The translations under genes were made by a program, and so were the position numbers. From MM2 sp035460165 (lineage in GTDB: Bacteria > Pseudomonadota > Gammaproteobacteria > Burkholderiales > Methylophilaceae), in contig DATHWW010000005.1 of NCBI GenBank assembly GCA_035460165.1, forward strand, positions 62,001-126,000: a DNA stretch of 64,000 bases, in the 5' to 3' direction. This document shows positions 50,599 to 59,065 of the stretch, piece by piece. The notes beneath the pieces were generated by a model, which was not told the DNA's origin, did no database searches, and worked only from the letters and a program-made list of their open reading frames with translations. Within the stretch, counting starts at the first letter, position 1, and each line of letters begins with the position of its first letter.

Positions 50599-50607
50599 AA
50601 ACATTTG

Positions 50608-50718
50608 GGCGCCAAGAGCGCCAAGTTGAAGCAATCTGCAATCAAAGTTTTTCGGCACTCATGCCCGCACGTACGTAATTAATCAATACCTTGGCCTTCC
50701 CATGGCGCTTTTGGCGCC
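50608..50718. repeat. Long-range inverted repeat between scpB and rluB
   Basis: The 17 bases at 50608-50624 (GGCGCCAAGAGCGCCAA) are matched by the reverse complement of 50702-50718 at 15 of 17 positions, with a possible G-U pair at one mismatch. Within each arm, TTGGCG-type units also repeat. The arms are 77 bases apart and end 33 bases before the rluB start. It could be a stem in the rluB leader or an inserted dispersed repeat. Confidence 0.6.
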
Positions 50719-50749
50719 TTGGCGGTTCAAAAAGGTTTAGGAGTTTCAA

Positions 50750-51778
50750 ATGGTAAGACCATTCAAGCAAGCCCCCAGCTCGCGCCCAGCGCGATCGACC
50801 AATCCTGACCTGCCGCCGCAGCGTCTGCATAAGCTGCTGGCCCTGGCCGGTCTCGGCTCGCGGCGCGATATGGAAGAGTTGATCGCCAGCGGCCGCGTGA
50901 CCATCAATGGCGAGGTGGCGCAAGTCGGTGCCGCCGTGACGCCCAACGACGTGGTCAAGCTCGATCGCCGCATCCTGCGTCTGCCGTTCGAGGCCGAATT
51001 GCCGCGCGTGCTGCTCTACCACAAGCCGGAAGGCGAAATCGTCAGCCAGGACGATCCGGAAAAACGCGCGACCGTATTCGATAAGTTGCCGCGCGTGCGC
51101 GGTCGTTGGGTAGCGATAGGCCGGCTCGACATCAATACTTCCGGGCTGCTGATATTTACCACGTCCGGCGATCTGGCCAACCATTTCATGCACCCGCGCT
51201 ACGAAGTGGAACGCGAATATGCGGTGCGCCTGATGGGTGAACTGACCGAAGGCCAGATGCTGCAATTGAAGGAGGGCATCGAACTGGAGGACGGCCTCGC
51301 GGGGTTCGACAGCATCCAGGACAAGGGCGGCGAGGGTGCCAACCATTGGTACGAAGTCAGCCTGCGCGAAGGCCGCAATCGCGAGGTGCGCCGCATGTTC
51401 GAGGCCATCGGCCTGATGGTCAGCCGCTTGATGCGCGTACGCTTCGGGCCGATCAGCCTGCCATCGCGCCTGAAACGCGGCCAGATGCTCGAATTGCCGC
51501 CGCAGGAAGTCGTAGAGATTCTGGAATGGGCTGAGCTCCCGGTGGCACGCGCTCAGCAGCGTACACAGAAAGAAAAAGAAAGCCTGGGCAAGACTTTCCG
51601 GCCCAAGGAGCGTAAGCCCGAAAGCCGCGCCAAAACCTTGGCTGCGCCGACAGCAAAGGCAGCGGACAAAAAGCCTCCTGCCAGAAAGGTGCCGGCCGCC
51701 AAGCGCCGTGTTACCGGTGAAAACCTGGCTCCGCCAGCCCAGCAAAAACGCAGCGATCGGAATCGCGGCCGGGGTTAG
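50750..51778 (+). CDS. rluB: 23S rRNA pseudouridine synthase RluB
   Basis: 342 residues. S4 RNA-binding domain near 24-68 (RLHKLLALAGLGSRRDMEEL), then the RsuA-family catalytic part with Asp in GRLDINTSGLLIFTTSGDLA near 123-142. RNREVRRMFEAIGLMVSRLM follows. The last 70 residues are a basic Lys/Pro/Ala tail typical of RluB. It modifies U2605 (E. coli numbering) of 23S rRNA. GTTTAGGAG-type ribosome site before the ATG. It follows scpB in the usual scpA-scpB-rluB order. Confidence 0.93.
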   Translation: MVRPFKQAPSSRPARSTNPDLPPQRLHKLLALAGLGSRRDMEELIASGRVTINGEVAQVGAAVTPNDVVKLDRRILRLPFEAELPRVLLYHKPEGEIVSQDDPEKRATVFDKLPRVRGRWVAIGRLDINTSGLLIFTTSGDLANHFMHPRYEVEREYAVRLMGELTEGQMLQLKEGIELEDGLAGFDSIQDKGGEGANHWYEVSLREGRNREVRRMFEAIGLMVSRLMRVRFGPISLPSRLKRGQMLELPPQEVVEILEWAELPVARAQQRTQKEKESLGKTFRPKERKPESRAKTLAAPTAKAADKKPPARKVPAAKRRVTGENLAPPAQQKRSDRNRGRG

Positions 51779-51852
51779 TTGCTTTCGCGACGGGTTGCTG
51801 CAAACCAATAAGCTGGTGAAGTGAGCACAAAACCATCCATTCGAAAGGGAGC

Positions 51853-53511
51853 ATGATGGAGTCGAGCGCAAGCCCGCAGTCGCCGCAAGTGGATACGCTG
51901 CGTCAGGTCATGCTATGGCCGATACAGCTGATTCCGCAAGGCGAGGATCAGCAGATCCAGCATCATTGGGAGTATCTGAAAGCGGCGGCCGGCTCCACCC
52001 CTTGGAAGGAAATCGACGACGAATTCACCTCGGCCGCGACGCAGTTCAGCGAGCGCCGCTACCGCGAGTTCGTGACTTTCCTGCCGTTCGCGCAACGCTT
52101 CCTGTACGGGGAAAGCGTGCGCGGCGATGCCGATGCCGCGTTCGGGCGTTCGCCGATCCGCGTCTTCAGCCGCAGCGATATTGCCCAGGCGCGTGTCAGC
52201 TACGGCGACAACCCGGAGCCCATCCTGCTCACGGTCGATCACGTCGACCTGTATTTCTTTTATGACATCGACGTCGCCATCCTGGTGGTGGAGGTCATCG
52301 GCAGAAAACTGACGCTGACGCAGGCGCTGAACACGATGTTCCGCCTCGGGCGCGCCTATCCCAGCCATTGGGAATCGAACGGGCGCGGCGGCCACTGCGC
52401 ACGCAAGGTCGAATGGCTGAACAAGCAAGGCGAGGTGCTGGCGACTTCGGACTACGAACACAAGGAGCTCTACCTCAAGTTCGTGAGCGAGCAGCGGGTG
52501 CCGCGCGTCGCGTCGCATTGGGACTTTCTGCTGCGCCCGCTGGTGCAGCATTACTCCGATGAGGAGGGACCGATCCGCTACCGCGAGATCGAGTACCAGC
52601 GCATGCCATTGATGAATTATCTGGCGTTCGAAGACGTGTCGCAGCTGACGCGCGCCGACATTATTCGGCTGGGGTTGGTGACGCAGCCAGGAAATTCGCA
52701 TCAACTGCCTTATTCCGAAGGCTTTCTGCGCGACTTCGAGAGCCGCTATTGCTACGACCGCCATTGGAACGAGGGGCAGGAACAGCAGCGGGGCAACAAT
52801 CGCTTCATCTGCAATGGCCAGAGCTTCACCGTGATCGGCAATGCCGGCGAAAGTTTTTTCACCGACCGGGAAACCGGCGTCATCAGCCAGTTCCGCCACC
52901 AGTATTTCCTGCTGTTCCTGATCGCGCATTTCCAGAAGGCGGCGCTGCTGATGCTGTCCGACCGGCTGGTGTCGGCGATCAGCCGGCTCGACATCGACAA
53001 TCCGCTCTCGGTCGACGCTTTCCGCAGGAGCATCCGCCACACGATGGAAATCTTCCTGCGCTTTACCCAGCGCTACTGGTTCCATGCGGTGTCCGACCAA
53101 GCGCAGTCGCGCGACCTGTTTGCGATGATGCTACGGCATCTGGAAACCGGCGACCTGTTCGAACGCATGCGTCGGCGCATCCTGGACATGACGGAATACC
53201 TCGATAGCGACCAGTTGAAGCAGCATGCCGAGACCGTTACGCGGCTGACGGTGGTGACGGCGTTCGGCCTGATCGGTACCGTGGCGACCGGGGTGCTGGG
53301 CATGAACCTGTTTGCCGAGGCCGACAACACGCCGCTCACCAAGCTGGTTTATTTCATGCTGGTGTTCGTGCCGGTAACCTTGCTGACGCTGTACACCATT
53401 GCCAAATCCAAGCGGCTATCGGTCTTCCTGGATGCGCTGTCGAGCGATCAATTCAGTCGACGTCAGAAGTTACGGGCTTTTGTGAATATCTGGACAGGCG
53501 AGATGCCTTGA
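51853..53511 (+). CDS. CorA-like membrane protein with large N-terminal domain
   Basis: 552 residues (ATGs at 51853 and 51856 are both possible). The C-terminus is CorA-like: two membrane segments (TVVTAFGLIGTVATGVLGMN, then VYFMLVFVPVTLLTLYTIAK) with the GMN motif between, after a long helical stretch (about 395-490). The first ~390 residues are hydrophilic and only partly resemble the CorA funnel (VDHVDLYFFYDIDVAILVVE). Length is well above the usual 316-350. It may transport a divalent cation, but the large N-terminal domain is not recognised. Confidence 0.65.
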   Translation: MMESSASPQSPQVDTLRQVMLWPIQLIPQGEDQQIQHHWEYLKAAAGSTPWKEIDDEFTSAATQFSERRYREFVTFLPFAQRFLYGESVRGDADAAFGRSPIRVFSRSDIAQARVSYGDNPEPILLTVDHVDLYFFYDIDVAILVVEVIGRKLTLTQALNTMFRLGRAYPSHWESNGRGGHCARKVEWLNKQGEVLATSDYEHKELYLKFVSEQRVPRVASHWDFLLRPLVQHYSDEEGPIRYREIEYQRMPLMNYLAFEDVSQLTRADIIRLGLVTQPGNSHQLPYSEGFLRDFESRYCYDRHWNEGQEQQRGNNRFICNGQSFTVIGNAGESFFTDRETGVISQFRHQYFLLFLIAHFQKAALLMLSDRLVSAISRLDIDNPLSVDAFRRSIRHTMEIFLRFTQRYWFHAVSDQAQSRDLFAMMLRHLETGDLFERMRRRILDMTEYLDSDQLKQHAETVTRLTVVTAFGLIGTVATGVLGMNLFAEADNTPLTKLVYFMLVFVPVTLLTLYTIAKSKRLSVFLDALSSDQFSRRQKLRAFVNIWTGEMP

Positions 53512-53534
53512 ATGCGCCGGCCTTTGTGGAGAGT

Positions 53535-54176
53535 CTAGACTGGGCGTTCCACAAGATTGTGCTTGATCGCGTATTGCATCAATTGCAGGTTGGTTGCACA
53601 GGAAATTTTCTGCATGATGCGTGCCTTGTGCGAACTGACGGTCTTATGGCTGATGAACAATGTTTGCGCGATTTCCCGGATGCTTTGTCCCTTGGCCAGT
53701 AGCTTGAGAACCTGCATTTCGCGCTCGCTCAGCTGGCGATTCTGCATGGCGGTGCTGGGTGCAATCTGAAAGAAAGCCAGCTTTTCGGCAATGTCGGGAG
53801 GAAGGTAGCGCTTGCCGGCGGCAACGGCGCGCACGGCCGAGAGAATCGCAGTTGGATCGCTGTCCTTGGTGATGTAGCCCGATACGCCGGCGGCGATGAA
53901 ATCGAGCGCGATTTGGGGTTCGTTGTACATGCTGAGGATCAAAATGGGCAGGCCGGGATGTTTTGCCAGAACCTTCAGCACCAGGTCGGTTCCGTTCACA
54001 TGCGGCATGGCAATATCCAGCACTACAAGATCGACGACCGTATGCCGCAATAACTCGAGTACCTGATTGCCATTAGTCGCTTCCGCAGCAATCTGGATGT
54101 CATCGGTACGTGAAAAGAGCATCCTCAGTCCATCGCGCACGATGGTATGGTCATCCGCAACCATCAATTTGATCAT
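53535..54176 (-). CDS. NarL/LuxR-type response regulator
   Basis: 213 residues. Receiver domain with phosphoacceptor D54 in VVDLVVLDIAMPHVNG, and acids D8/D9. C-terminal LuxR helix-turn-helix at about 148-200 (LSEREMQVLKLLAKGQSIRE then IAQTLFISHKTVSSHKARIM). It is 73 bases after the start of, and downstream from, the histidine kinase gene, so the two form a pair. Targets unknown. Confidence 0.92.
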   Translation of the reverse strand: MIKLMVADDHTIVRDGLRMLFSRTDDIQIAAEATNGNQVLELLRHTVVDLVVLDIAMPHVNGTDLVLKVLAKHPGLPILILSMYNEPQIALDFIAAGVSGYITKDSDPTAILSAVRAVAAGKRYLPPDIAEKLAFFQIAPSTAMQNRQLSEREMQVLKLLAKGQSIREIAQTLFISHKTVSSHKARIMQKISCATNLQLMQYAIKHNLVERPV

Positions 54177-54249
54177 GATTCTTATTTACATTTAGGGTTG
54201 AGTTGGGCGCAATGTACCATTGTCTATAGCCTTATGCCTAGTGGTGGAA

Positions 54250-55908
54250 TTACATTATCGTTTCCGGCAGCGGAATCGTCACAAGAATGGCGGTACCTTT
54301 GCGCGGAGTGCTGCTGATTTCGTATAGGCCGCCCAACATCCGCACGCGCTCTTCCATGCCAGCCAGCCCGTAGGAGTCTGGATTTCTCGGTGCATCAGGG
54401 TCGAACCCCGAGCCATTGTCACTAATGGACAGGTGTATCCGCTGGTTTCGCAGGCTGAGCACGATCATTGCCTGCGTGGCCTGCGCGTGTTTAACCACGT
54501 TGGTCAGCGACTCCTGGGCGATACGGAATAATGTGATGGCGATTTTTTCGTCCAGGTGGAGTTTTTCCTGGGGAACGGAAACCTTGCAGGGGACTCCGCT
54601 GCTTTGGGTAATTTCGTCTCCCAGCCAGCGCAATGCCGAAGCAATCCCCATTTCCAGGATGCCGGGGCGCAGGGCGCTCACCACATCGCGTACCACATTC
54701 ACGGCGCGGTCGACGATACGTACGATATCCGTAGAGCATTCCTTCAGCCATACCGGATCGCCGTGGATGAAGTCGGGATGCAGCAGCCTGGCTCGCATGC
54801 GCAGGCCGGTCAGCAATTGGCCAAGCTCGTCGTGCAGTTCGCGCGCGATGTATTTGCGTTCGTCTTCCCGTGCCGTCTCGATTTGTTCCATCAGTGCCCG
54901 CAGTTGCTCCTTGCTCGCCCGCAGCATGAATTCCGATTCCCGCCGCTCGGTGATGTCGCGGGAGATCGTCAGCGCGCTGGCGATTTTCCCGCTGTCGTCA
55001 TACTCCGGGACCACGTAAACGGAATAGCACAGCCACTTGCCGTCCAGCGTATGCCAGTCAAGATCGAACTCACAGGCCACACCGGTTTCCAGTACGGTTT
55101 CGATCTTTTCCTGATACAAGGCGGCGACCGGGTAGATGTTGACCGAGAATTCAGTAGGCGTCTTGCCGAGCAGTACGCTACCGGGCATGCCGTTTTTTCT
55201 TTCGTAAGCCGGGTTGACGTAGATGCGCCGGCAATCCGTGTCGAAACGGACAATGATGTCCGGAGAGTTTTCCGTGAGCGTGCGGAACTCGCGTTCCCGA
55301 TTGCGCAGCGATTGCTCCATGCGCTTGCGCTCGGCAATTTCAGTGCGTAGACGCAAGTTCTTCACGCTAAGCTCGGCGGTACGGGTGGCAACTTGCTGCT
55401 CCAGCGTTTCGCGCTGCCGCATCAGTTCTGCATTGGCCTCTTCCAGTTCGCGTTGCATGTCGCGCAGTTTCAGGTGCGTGTCGACACGTGCAATGGCTTC
55501 TTCGATGCGCACTGGCTTGACGAGGTAGTCGACGGCGCCTGCCCGGAAACCGCTGATCTTGTCCCCGATCCGGGCCAGCGCGGTCATGAAGATCACCGGG
55601 ATATCCTGCGTCGATGCCTGCGCCTTGATGCGACGGCAGGTTTCCAGTCCATTCATGCCAGGCATGACGATATCGAGCAGGATGATGTCCGGACGCATGT
55701 CGCTTGCGATCTGCAAAGCTTCCTCGCCGCTTGCCGCGAGCAGGACGCGATAGCCCAGCAACTGGAAGTTTTCCACCAGCATTTGCAAACTGACGAGCGA
55801 ATCATCCACGATCAATATCGTGAAGCTGTTTGCATCGAGCTTATGCGATTGAGCTATCGCTATCTGTGTATCAGGTTTCGAAATCGTCATGTTTTCCTGC
55901 AAGGACAT
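54250..55908 (-). CDS. REC-PAS histidine kinase, NarX-type HisKA_3
   Basis: 552 residues. An N-terminal receiver domain (about 28-145) has D79 in PDIILLDIVMPGMNGLET. A coiled-coil linker (about 148-205) follows, then a PAS domain (about 210-325), a HisKA_3 dimerisation part with phosphorylated His359 in ARELHDELGQLLTGLRM, and HATPase_c with DNGSGFDPD and YGLAGMEERVRMLGG near the end. It lacks membrane segments, so the signal is probably cytoplasmic and the receiver may take a phosphate from another kinase. The response regulator gene follows 73 bases later on the same strand. Confidence 0.9.
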   Translation of the reverse strand: MSLQENMTISKPDTQIAIAQSHKLDANSFTILIVDDSLVSLQMLVENFQLLGYRVLLAASGEEALQIASDMRPDIILLDIVMPGMNGLETCRRIKAQASTQDIPVIFMTALARIGDKISGFRAGAVDYLVKPVRIEEAIARVDTHLKLRDMQRELEEANAELMRQRETLEQQVATRTAELSVKNLRLRTEIAERKRMEQSLRNREREFRTLTENSPDIIVRFDTDCRRIYVNPAYERKNGMPGSVLLGKTPTEFSVNIYPVAALYQEKIETVLETGVACEFDLDWHTLDGKWLCYSVYVVPEYDDSGKIASALTISRDITERRESEFMLRASKEQLRALMEQIETAREDERKYIARELHDELGQLLTGLRMRARLLHPDFIHGDPVWLKECSTDIVRIVDRAVNVVRDVVSALRPGILEMGIASALRWLGDEITQSSGVPCKVSVPQEKLHLDEKIAITLFRIAQESLTNVVKHAQATQAMIVLSLRNQRIHLSISDNGSGFDPDAPRNPDSYGLAGMEERVRMLGGLYEISSTPRKGTAILVTIPLPETIM

Positions 55909-56328
55909 GGGAATTTCTATTCTTGATTGTCAGTAATTGTCGTAATAGTTGCGCAGTTTAAAGCGAGTTGGAGGTCTTATGCTGTTTCTTGTTTAGAAAC
56001 AATATCTACTTATGAGAAATTAAGTATTTGCCTGTTATTGGTAGGAATTTTCCTAAATTATTGAAGCCGTTGTCGCATCGACATACCTCTGCCTCCGGTG
56101 AATACTTGCGCGGTGAGTAAAAAACCTGTTTTTAGTAGGCTTTATAGCCCGTGCTGTGGTTTTGATATACAGACATACGAGTAGCGATGCTACGCAAGAG
56201 TTCGCTGTCCGTACTGTGTTCGCATGCCAGCATGGATCAAAAGTTTACTTGGTAGGCCCTCAAACGGCGGCAGGAATACGCCGGGCGCAAATAAAAAACA
56301 GCAAAAGCTGATCTGGAGGAAATTTCTA
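55909..56328. other. 420-base gene-free stretch between kinase and chemoreceptor genes
   Basis: AT-rich, with no convincing gene on either strand. It has two short inverted repeats: GTTTCT/AGAAAC at 55984-55989 and 55995-56000 (5-base loop), and TAGGAA/TTCCTA at 56042-56047 and 56050-56055 (2-base loop). These could be operators for the divergent kinase and chemoreceptor genes. The chemoreceptor ribosome site GGAGGA is at 56315-56320. No clear sigma-28 or sigma-54 promoter is seen. Confidence 0.6.
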
Positions 56329-57960
56329 ATGTTGAAAAATATGACCGTAGCATTCAAGTTGGGGGCGGGCTTCGGCCTGGTGGTTCTGCTGTTGATCTTG
56401 ACGGCATTTGTCGGCATCAGCCGGCTGGGACAGCTCAACGCCAACGTCAACGACATCGTGACGGACAAGTGGGCGAAAATCGATTTGCTGCAAACTGGTC
56501 TGGCCGGGGTGAATGACATCGCCATCGGTTCACGCGACATGGTGATGGCGGATAAGAACCGCGATGCCTGGCAAAAGGCGCATGACCGCGTGCTCGAAGG
56601 CCGTGGTCGTATCGGCAAGGCGTGGGAGCAGCTCAAACCCACCCTGAAGAATCCCAAGGGGCAGGAGATGATGCAGGCGATTCTGGAGTCACGTGAGCGT
56701 TTCATCGCCGCGCAGGAACAGATCATCAAGTTCACCGGCGAAGGCAAGACGGCCGAGGCCCTCCTGTTCATGGACAGCGAATTCCGGCCCGCTGCAACCG
56801 AATACCGCAAGCGCGTGGACGCACTGGTCGATTTCCAGGTGGAGTTGATGAATGACGCCGGCAAGCAGGCGGCTGAAACCTTTGCTACCGCAAAAAACTT
56901 GATGATTATCATCTCCCTTGTCGCGGTGCTGATTGCAGCGCTTCTCGGCTTCCTGATCACCCGCGGTCTGGTCAAGCAACTGGGGGGTGAGCCTGGCTAT
57001 GCGGCCGAGATGGTGACGCGGATTGCCGACGGGGATTTGACGGTGAATATCCAGGTCAAGCCTGGCGACACGACCAGCATGTTGTATTCGATCAAGAACA
57101 TGGTCGATCGCCTGTCGCAGATCGTGGCCGAGATTCGCGGTTCCGCAGTGAGCCTGACCTCCGCCTCGGAAGAAGTCAGTGCGACGGCGCAAAGCATGTC
57201 GCAAGCGACCAACGAGCAAGCGGCCAGCGTGGAAGAGACCTCGGCCTCGGTCGAGCAGATGTCGGCTTCGATCAGCCAGAACACCGAAAACGCCAAGGTT
57301 ACCGAAGGCATTGCCTCCAAGGCGGCGAAAGATGCAAATGAAGGCGGCGCAGCCGTCAGTCAGACGGTGAGCGCGATGAAGCAGATCGCCGACAAGATCG
57401 GCATCATCGACGACATCGCTTACCAGACCAATCTGCTGGCGCTGAATGCCGCGATCGAAGCTGCGCGCGCCGGCGAACACGGCAAGGGCTTTGCCGTGGT
57501 GGCCGCCGAAGTGCGCAAGCTGGCGGAACGCAGCCAGGTCGCCGCGCAGGAAATCGGTGAAGTTGCCAAGGGCAGTGTCGATTTGGCCGAAAAAGCCGGC
57601 AAACTGCTGGACGAAATCGTCCCTTCCATCAACAAGACCTCTGATCTGGTGCAGGAAATCACCGCTGCCAGCGAAGAGCAATCCTCCGGCGCCGGTCAGA
57701 TCAACACCGCGATGGACCAGCTCAACCAGATCACGCAGCAGAACGCCAGCTCCAGCGAAGAACTCGCCGCCACCGCGGAAGAGATGAGCGCCAGCGCCGA
57801 GCAGCTGCAGCAACTGGTGAGTTACTTCAACGTTGGCGATAACCAGGTCGACAATGTACGTGCGGTAATAAGCAAGGCCGCCGGCAGGTCAGTGAAATCC
57901 GGCCGCTCGGCTTCTATTGTCAGTAGCGATGCGGACGAGGGCGAGTTTGTGAAGTTCTAA
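56329..57960 (+). CDS. Methyl-accepting chemotaxis protein
   Basis: 543 residues from the ATG at 56329, which follows GGAGGA; the frame is open to 56224 but the extension lacks a ribosome site and would hide the first membrane segment start. TM1 at about 8-30, periplasmic four-helix-bundle-like domain at about 31-185, TM2 at about 187-210, HAMP (ITRGLVKQLGGEPGYAAEMV and following), then the signalling domain with the hairpin tip IGIIDDIAYQTNLLALNAAI and EAARAGEHGKGFAVVAAEVR. Ligand unknown. A strong terminator follows. Confidence 0.93.
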   Translation: MLKNMTVAFKLGAGFGLVVLLLILTAFVGISRLGQLNANVNDIVTDKWAKIDLLQTGLAGVNDIAIGSRDMVMADKNRDAWQKAHDRVLEGRGRIGKAWEQLKPTLKNPKGQEMMQAILESRERFIAAQEQIIKFTGEGKTAEALLFMDSEFRPAATEYRKRVDALVDFQVELMNDAGKQAAETFATAKNLMIIISLVAVLIAALLGFLITRGLVKQLGGEPGYAAEMVTRIADGDLTVNIQVKPGDTTSMLYSIKNMVDRLSQIVAEIRGSAVSLTSASEEVSATAQSMSQATNEQAASVEETSASVEQMSASISQNTENAKVTEGIASKAAKDANEGGAAVSQTVSAMKQIADKIGIIDDIAYQTNLLALNAAIEAARAGEHGKGFAVVAAEVRKLAERSQVAAQEIGEVAKGSVDLAEKAGKLLDEIVPSINKTSDLVQEITAASEEQSSGAGQINTAMDQLNQITQQNASSSEELAATAEEMSASAEQLQQLVSYFNVGDNQVDNVRAVISKAAGRSVKSGRSASIVSSDADEGEFVKF

Positions 57961-57968
57961 GGAAAGAA

Positions 57969-57992
57969 CCCTGTAGCGCAGGCGCTACAGGG
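57969..57992 (+). repeat. 24-base hairpin after the chemoreceptor
   Basis: CCCTGTAGCGC at 57969-57979 and its reverse complement GCGCTACAGGG at 57982-57992 form an 11-bp perfect stem with a 2-base centre (effective loop 4). No T-run follows. It lies eight bases after the stop and before the true terminator. It may stabilise the 3' end of the transcript. Confidence 0.65.
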
Positions 57993-58017
57993 CAAGCAGG
58001 TTCTGGACTACGGAAGT

Positions 58018-58052
58018 AGCCTCAGGCATATCGGATGCCTGAGGCTTTTTTT
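58018..58052 (+). terminator. Rho-independent terminator of the chemoreceptor
   Basis: AGCCTCAGGCA at 58018-58028 and TGCCTGAGGCT at 58036-58046 form an 11-bp perfect stem with a 7-base loop, followed by a run of seven T to 58052. Ends plus-strand transcription before the convergent prmB. This is a textbook intrinsic terminator. Confidence 0.93.
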
Positions 58053-58056
58053 GCGT

Positions 58057-58959
58057 CTAAATTAACTGTTCCCGCGTCAGCATGAACACATACTCGTCAC
58101 CGCCGCTTACTTCCAGCCAGGTGAAGGGCAGGTGAGGATAGGCCGCTTCCAGTACGTCGCGGTTGTGGCCGATCTCGACGATCAGCAGGCCGCCGGGGTG
58201 CAGGTGTCGCGCTGCTTGTTCGATCAGGGTGTGCGTATGTTCCAGGCCGTCTTCGCCGCTGGCCAGGGCCAAGCCGGGTTCCTGGCGGTATTCCTGCGGC
58301 AAGGCCTCCATCGATGGCGCATCGACGTAAGGCGGGTTGCTCAGGATGATGTCGTATTGCCGGCCTGCGAGTGCGGTCAGCATGTCGGACTTGATCGGGA
58401 TGACGTGGTTATCCAGCCCGTAGTCAAGCACGTTGCGCTGCGCCACGGCCAGCGCATTATCCGAAATATCCACCGCATCCACTTCGGCATTCGGGAAGGC
58501 GTGCGCCGCCAGGATCGCGAGGCAGCCGCTGCCGGTGCAAATGTCGGCGACGGCGGTGACCTCTTCCGGGTTTTCCACCCACGGCGCCAGTTGTTCACGC
58601 AGCAGTTCGGCGATGAAGGAGCGCGGCACGATGACACGCTCGTCCACGTAGAACTTGAAATCACCCAGCCAGGCCTCGCGCACCAGGTAGGCGGTGGGAA
58701 CGCGCTCGGTCACGCGCCGTTCGATCAGCTGCGCGAGCTTGCGGCGTTCGGCTTCGGTAATCACCGCGTCAAAAAAGTTTTGCAGCGTATCGTGCGGCAA
58801 ATGCAAGGCTGCCATGATCAGCCATACCGCTTCGTCGTAACTGTTTTGTGTGCCGTGGCCGAAGAAAATGCCGCCTTCCTCGAAACGCGACACGGCATAA
58901 CGCAGCCAGTCGCGGATGGTGTGCAGCTGGTGCGCCGCTTCGAGCGGGTTGGTACTCAT
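58057..58959 (-). CDS. prmB: Ribosomal protein L3 glutamine methyltransferase PrmB
   Basis: 300 residues. SAM-binding motif I in VADICTGSGCLAILAAHAFP near 137-156, VDAVDISDNALAVAQRN, and the family catalytic NPPY motif in YDIILSNPPYVDAPSMEALP near 207-226. It methylates Gln150 of L3 during ribosome assembly. The N-terminal region VRFEEGGIFFGHGT-like part (YAVSRFEEGGIFFGHGTQNS) is typical of PrmB and separates it from PrmC. The start overlaps the small upstream gene. Confidence 0.93.
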   Translation of the reverse strand: MSTNPLEAAHQLHTIRDWLRYAVSRFEEGGIFFGHGTQNSYDEAVWLIMAALHLPHDTLQNFFDAVITEAERRKLAQLIERRVTERVPTAYLVREAWLGDFKFYVDERVIVPRSFIAELLREQLAPWVENPEEVTAVADICTGSGCLAILAAHAFPNAEVDAVDISDNALAVAQRNVLDYGLDNHVIPIKSDMLTALAGRQYDIILSNPPYVDAPSMEALPQEYRQEPGLALASGEDGLEHTHTLIEQAARHLHPGGLLIVEIGHNRDVLEAAYPHLPFTWLEVSGGDEYVFMLTREQLI

Positions 58960-59057
58960 TGGTCATTGTCTCCGTTATCTTTGTCGCGTCCTCTGGCGGC
59001 CCAGACCAGCGCCCAGATGAGGCCGCCGGCCACCAGGAAAATCAGCAGAAATTCCAT
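58956..59057 (-). CDS. 33-residue membrane protein between dapE and prmB
   Basis: An ATG at 59057 opens a 33-codon frame, MEFLLIFLVAGGLIWALVWA then ARGRDKDNGDNDQ, ending at TGA 58956-58958, which overlaps the prmB ATG by three bases. It has one hydrophobic helix (residues 2-20) and a short charged tail. It lies eight bases after the dapE stop, so the three genes look translationally coupled on the minus strand. Too short for most gene finders. Not recognised as a known family. Confidence 0.55.
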   Translation of the reverse strand: MEFLLIFLVAGGLIWALVWAARGRDKDNGDNDQ

Positions 59058-59065
59058 ATGGAAGC

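Noticed and set aside
56238..56265. Sigma-28 promoter before the chemoreceptor (AAAAGTTT near 56239)
   Set aside because: The -35-like sequence is good, but no GCCGATAA-like element occurs at 11 bases. Spacing of 9 gives only a weak match.
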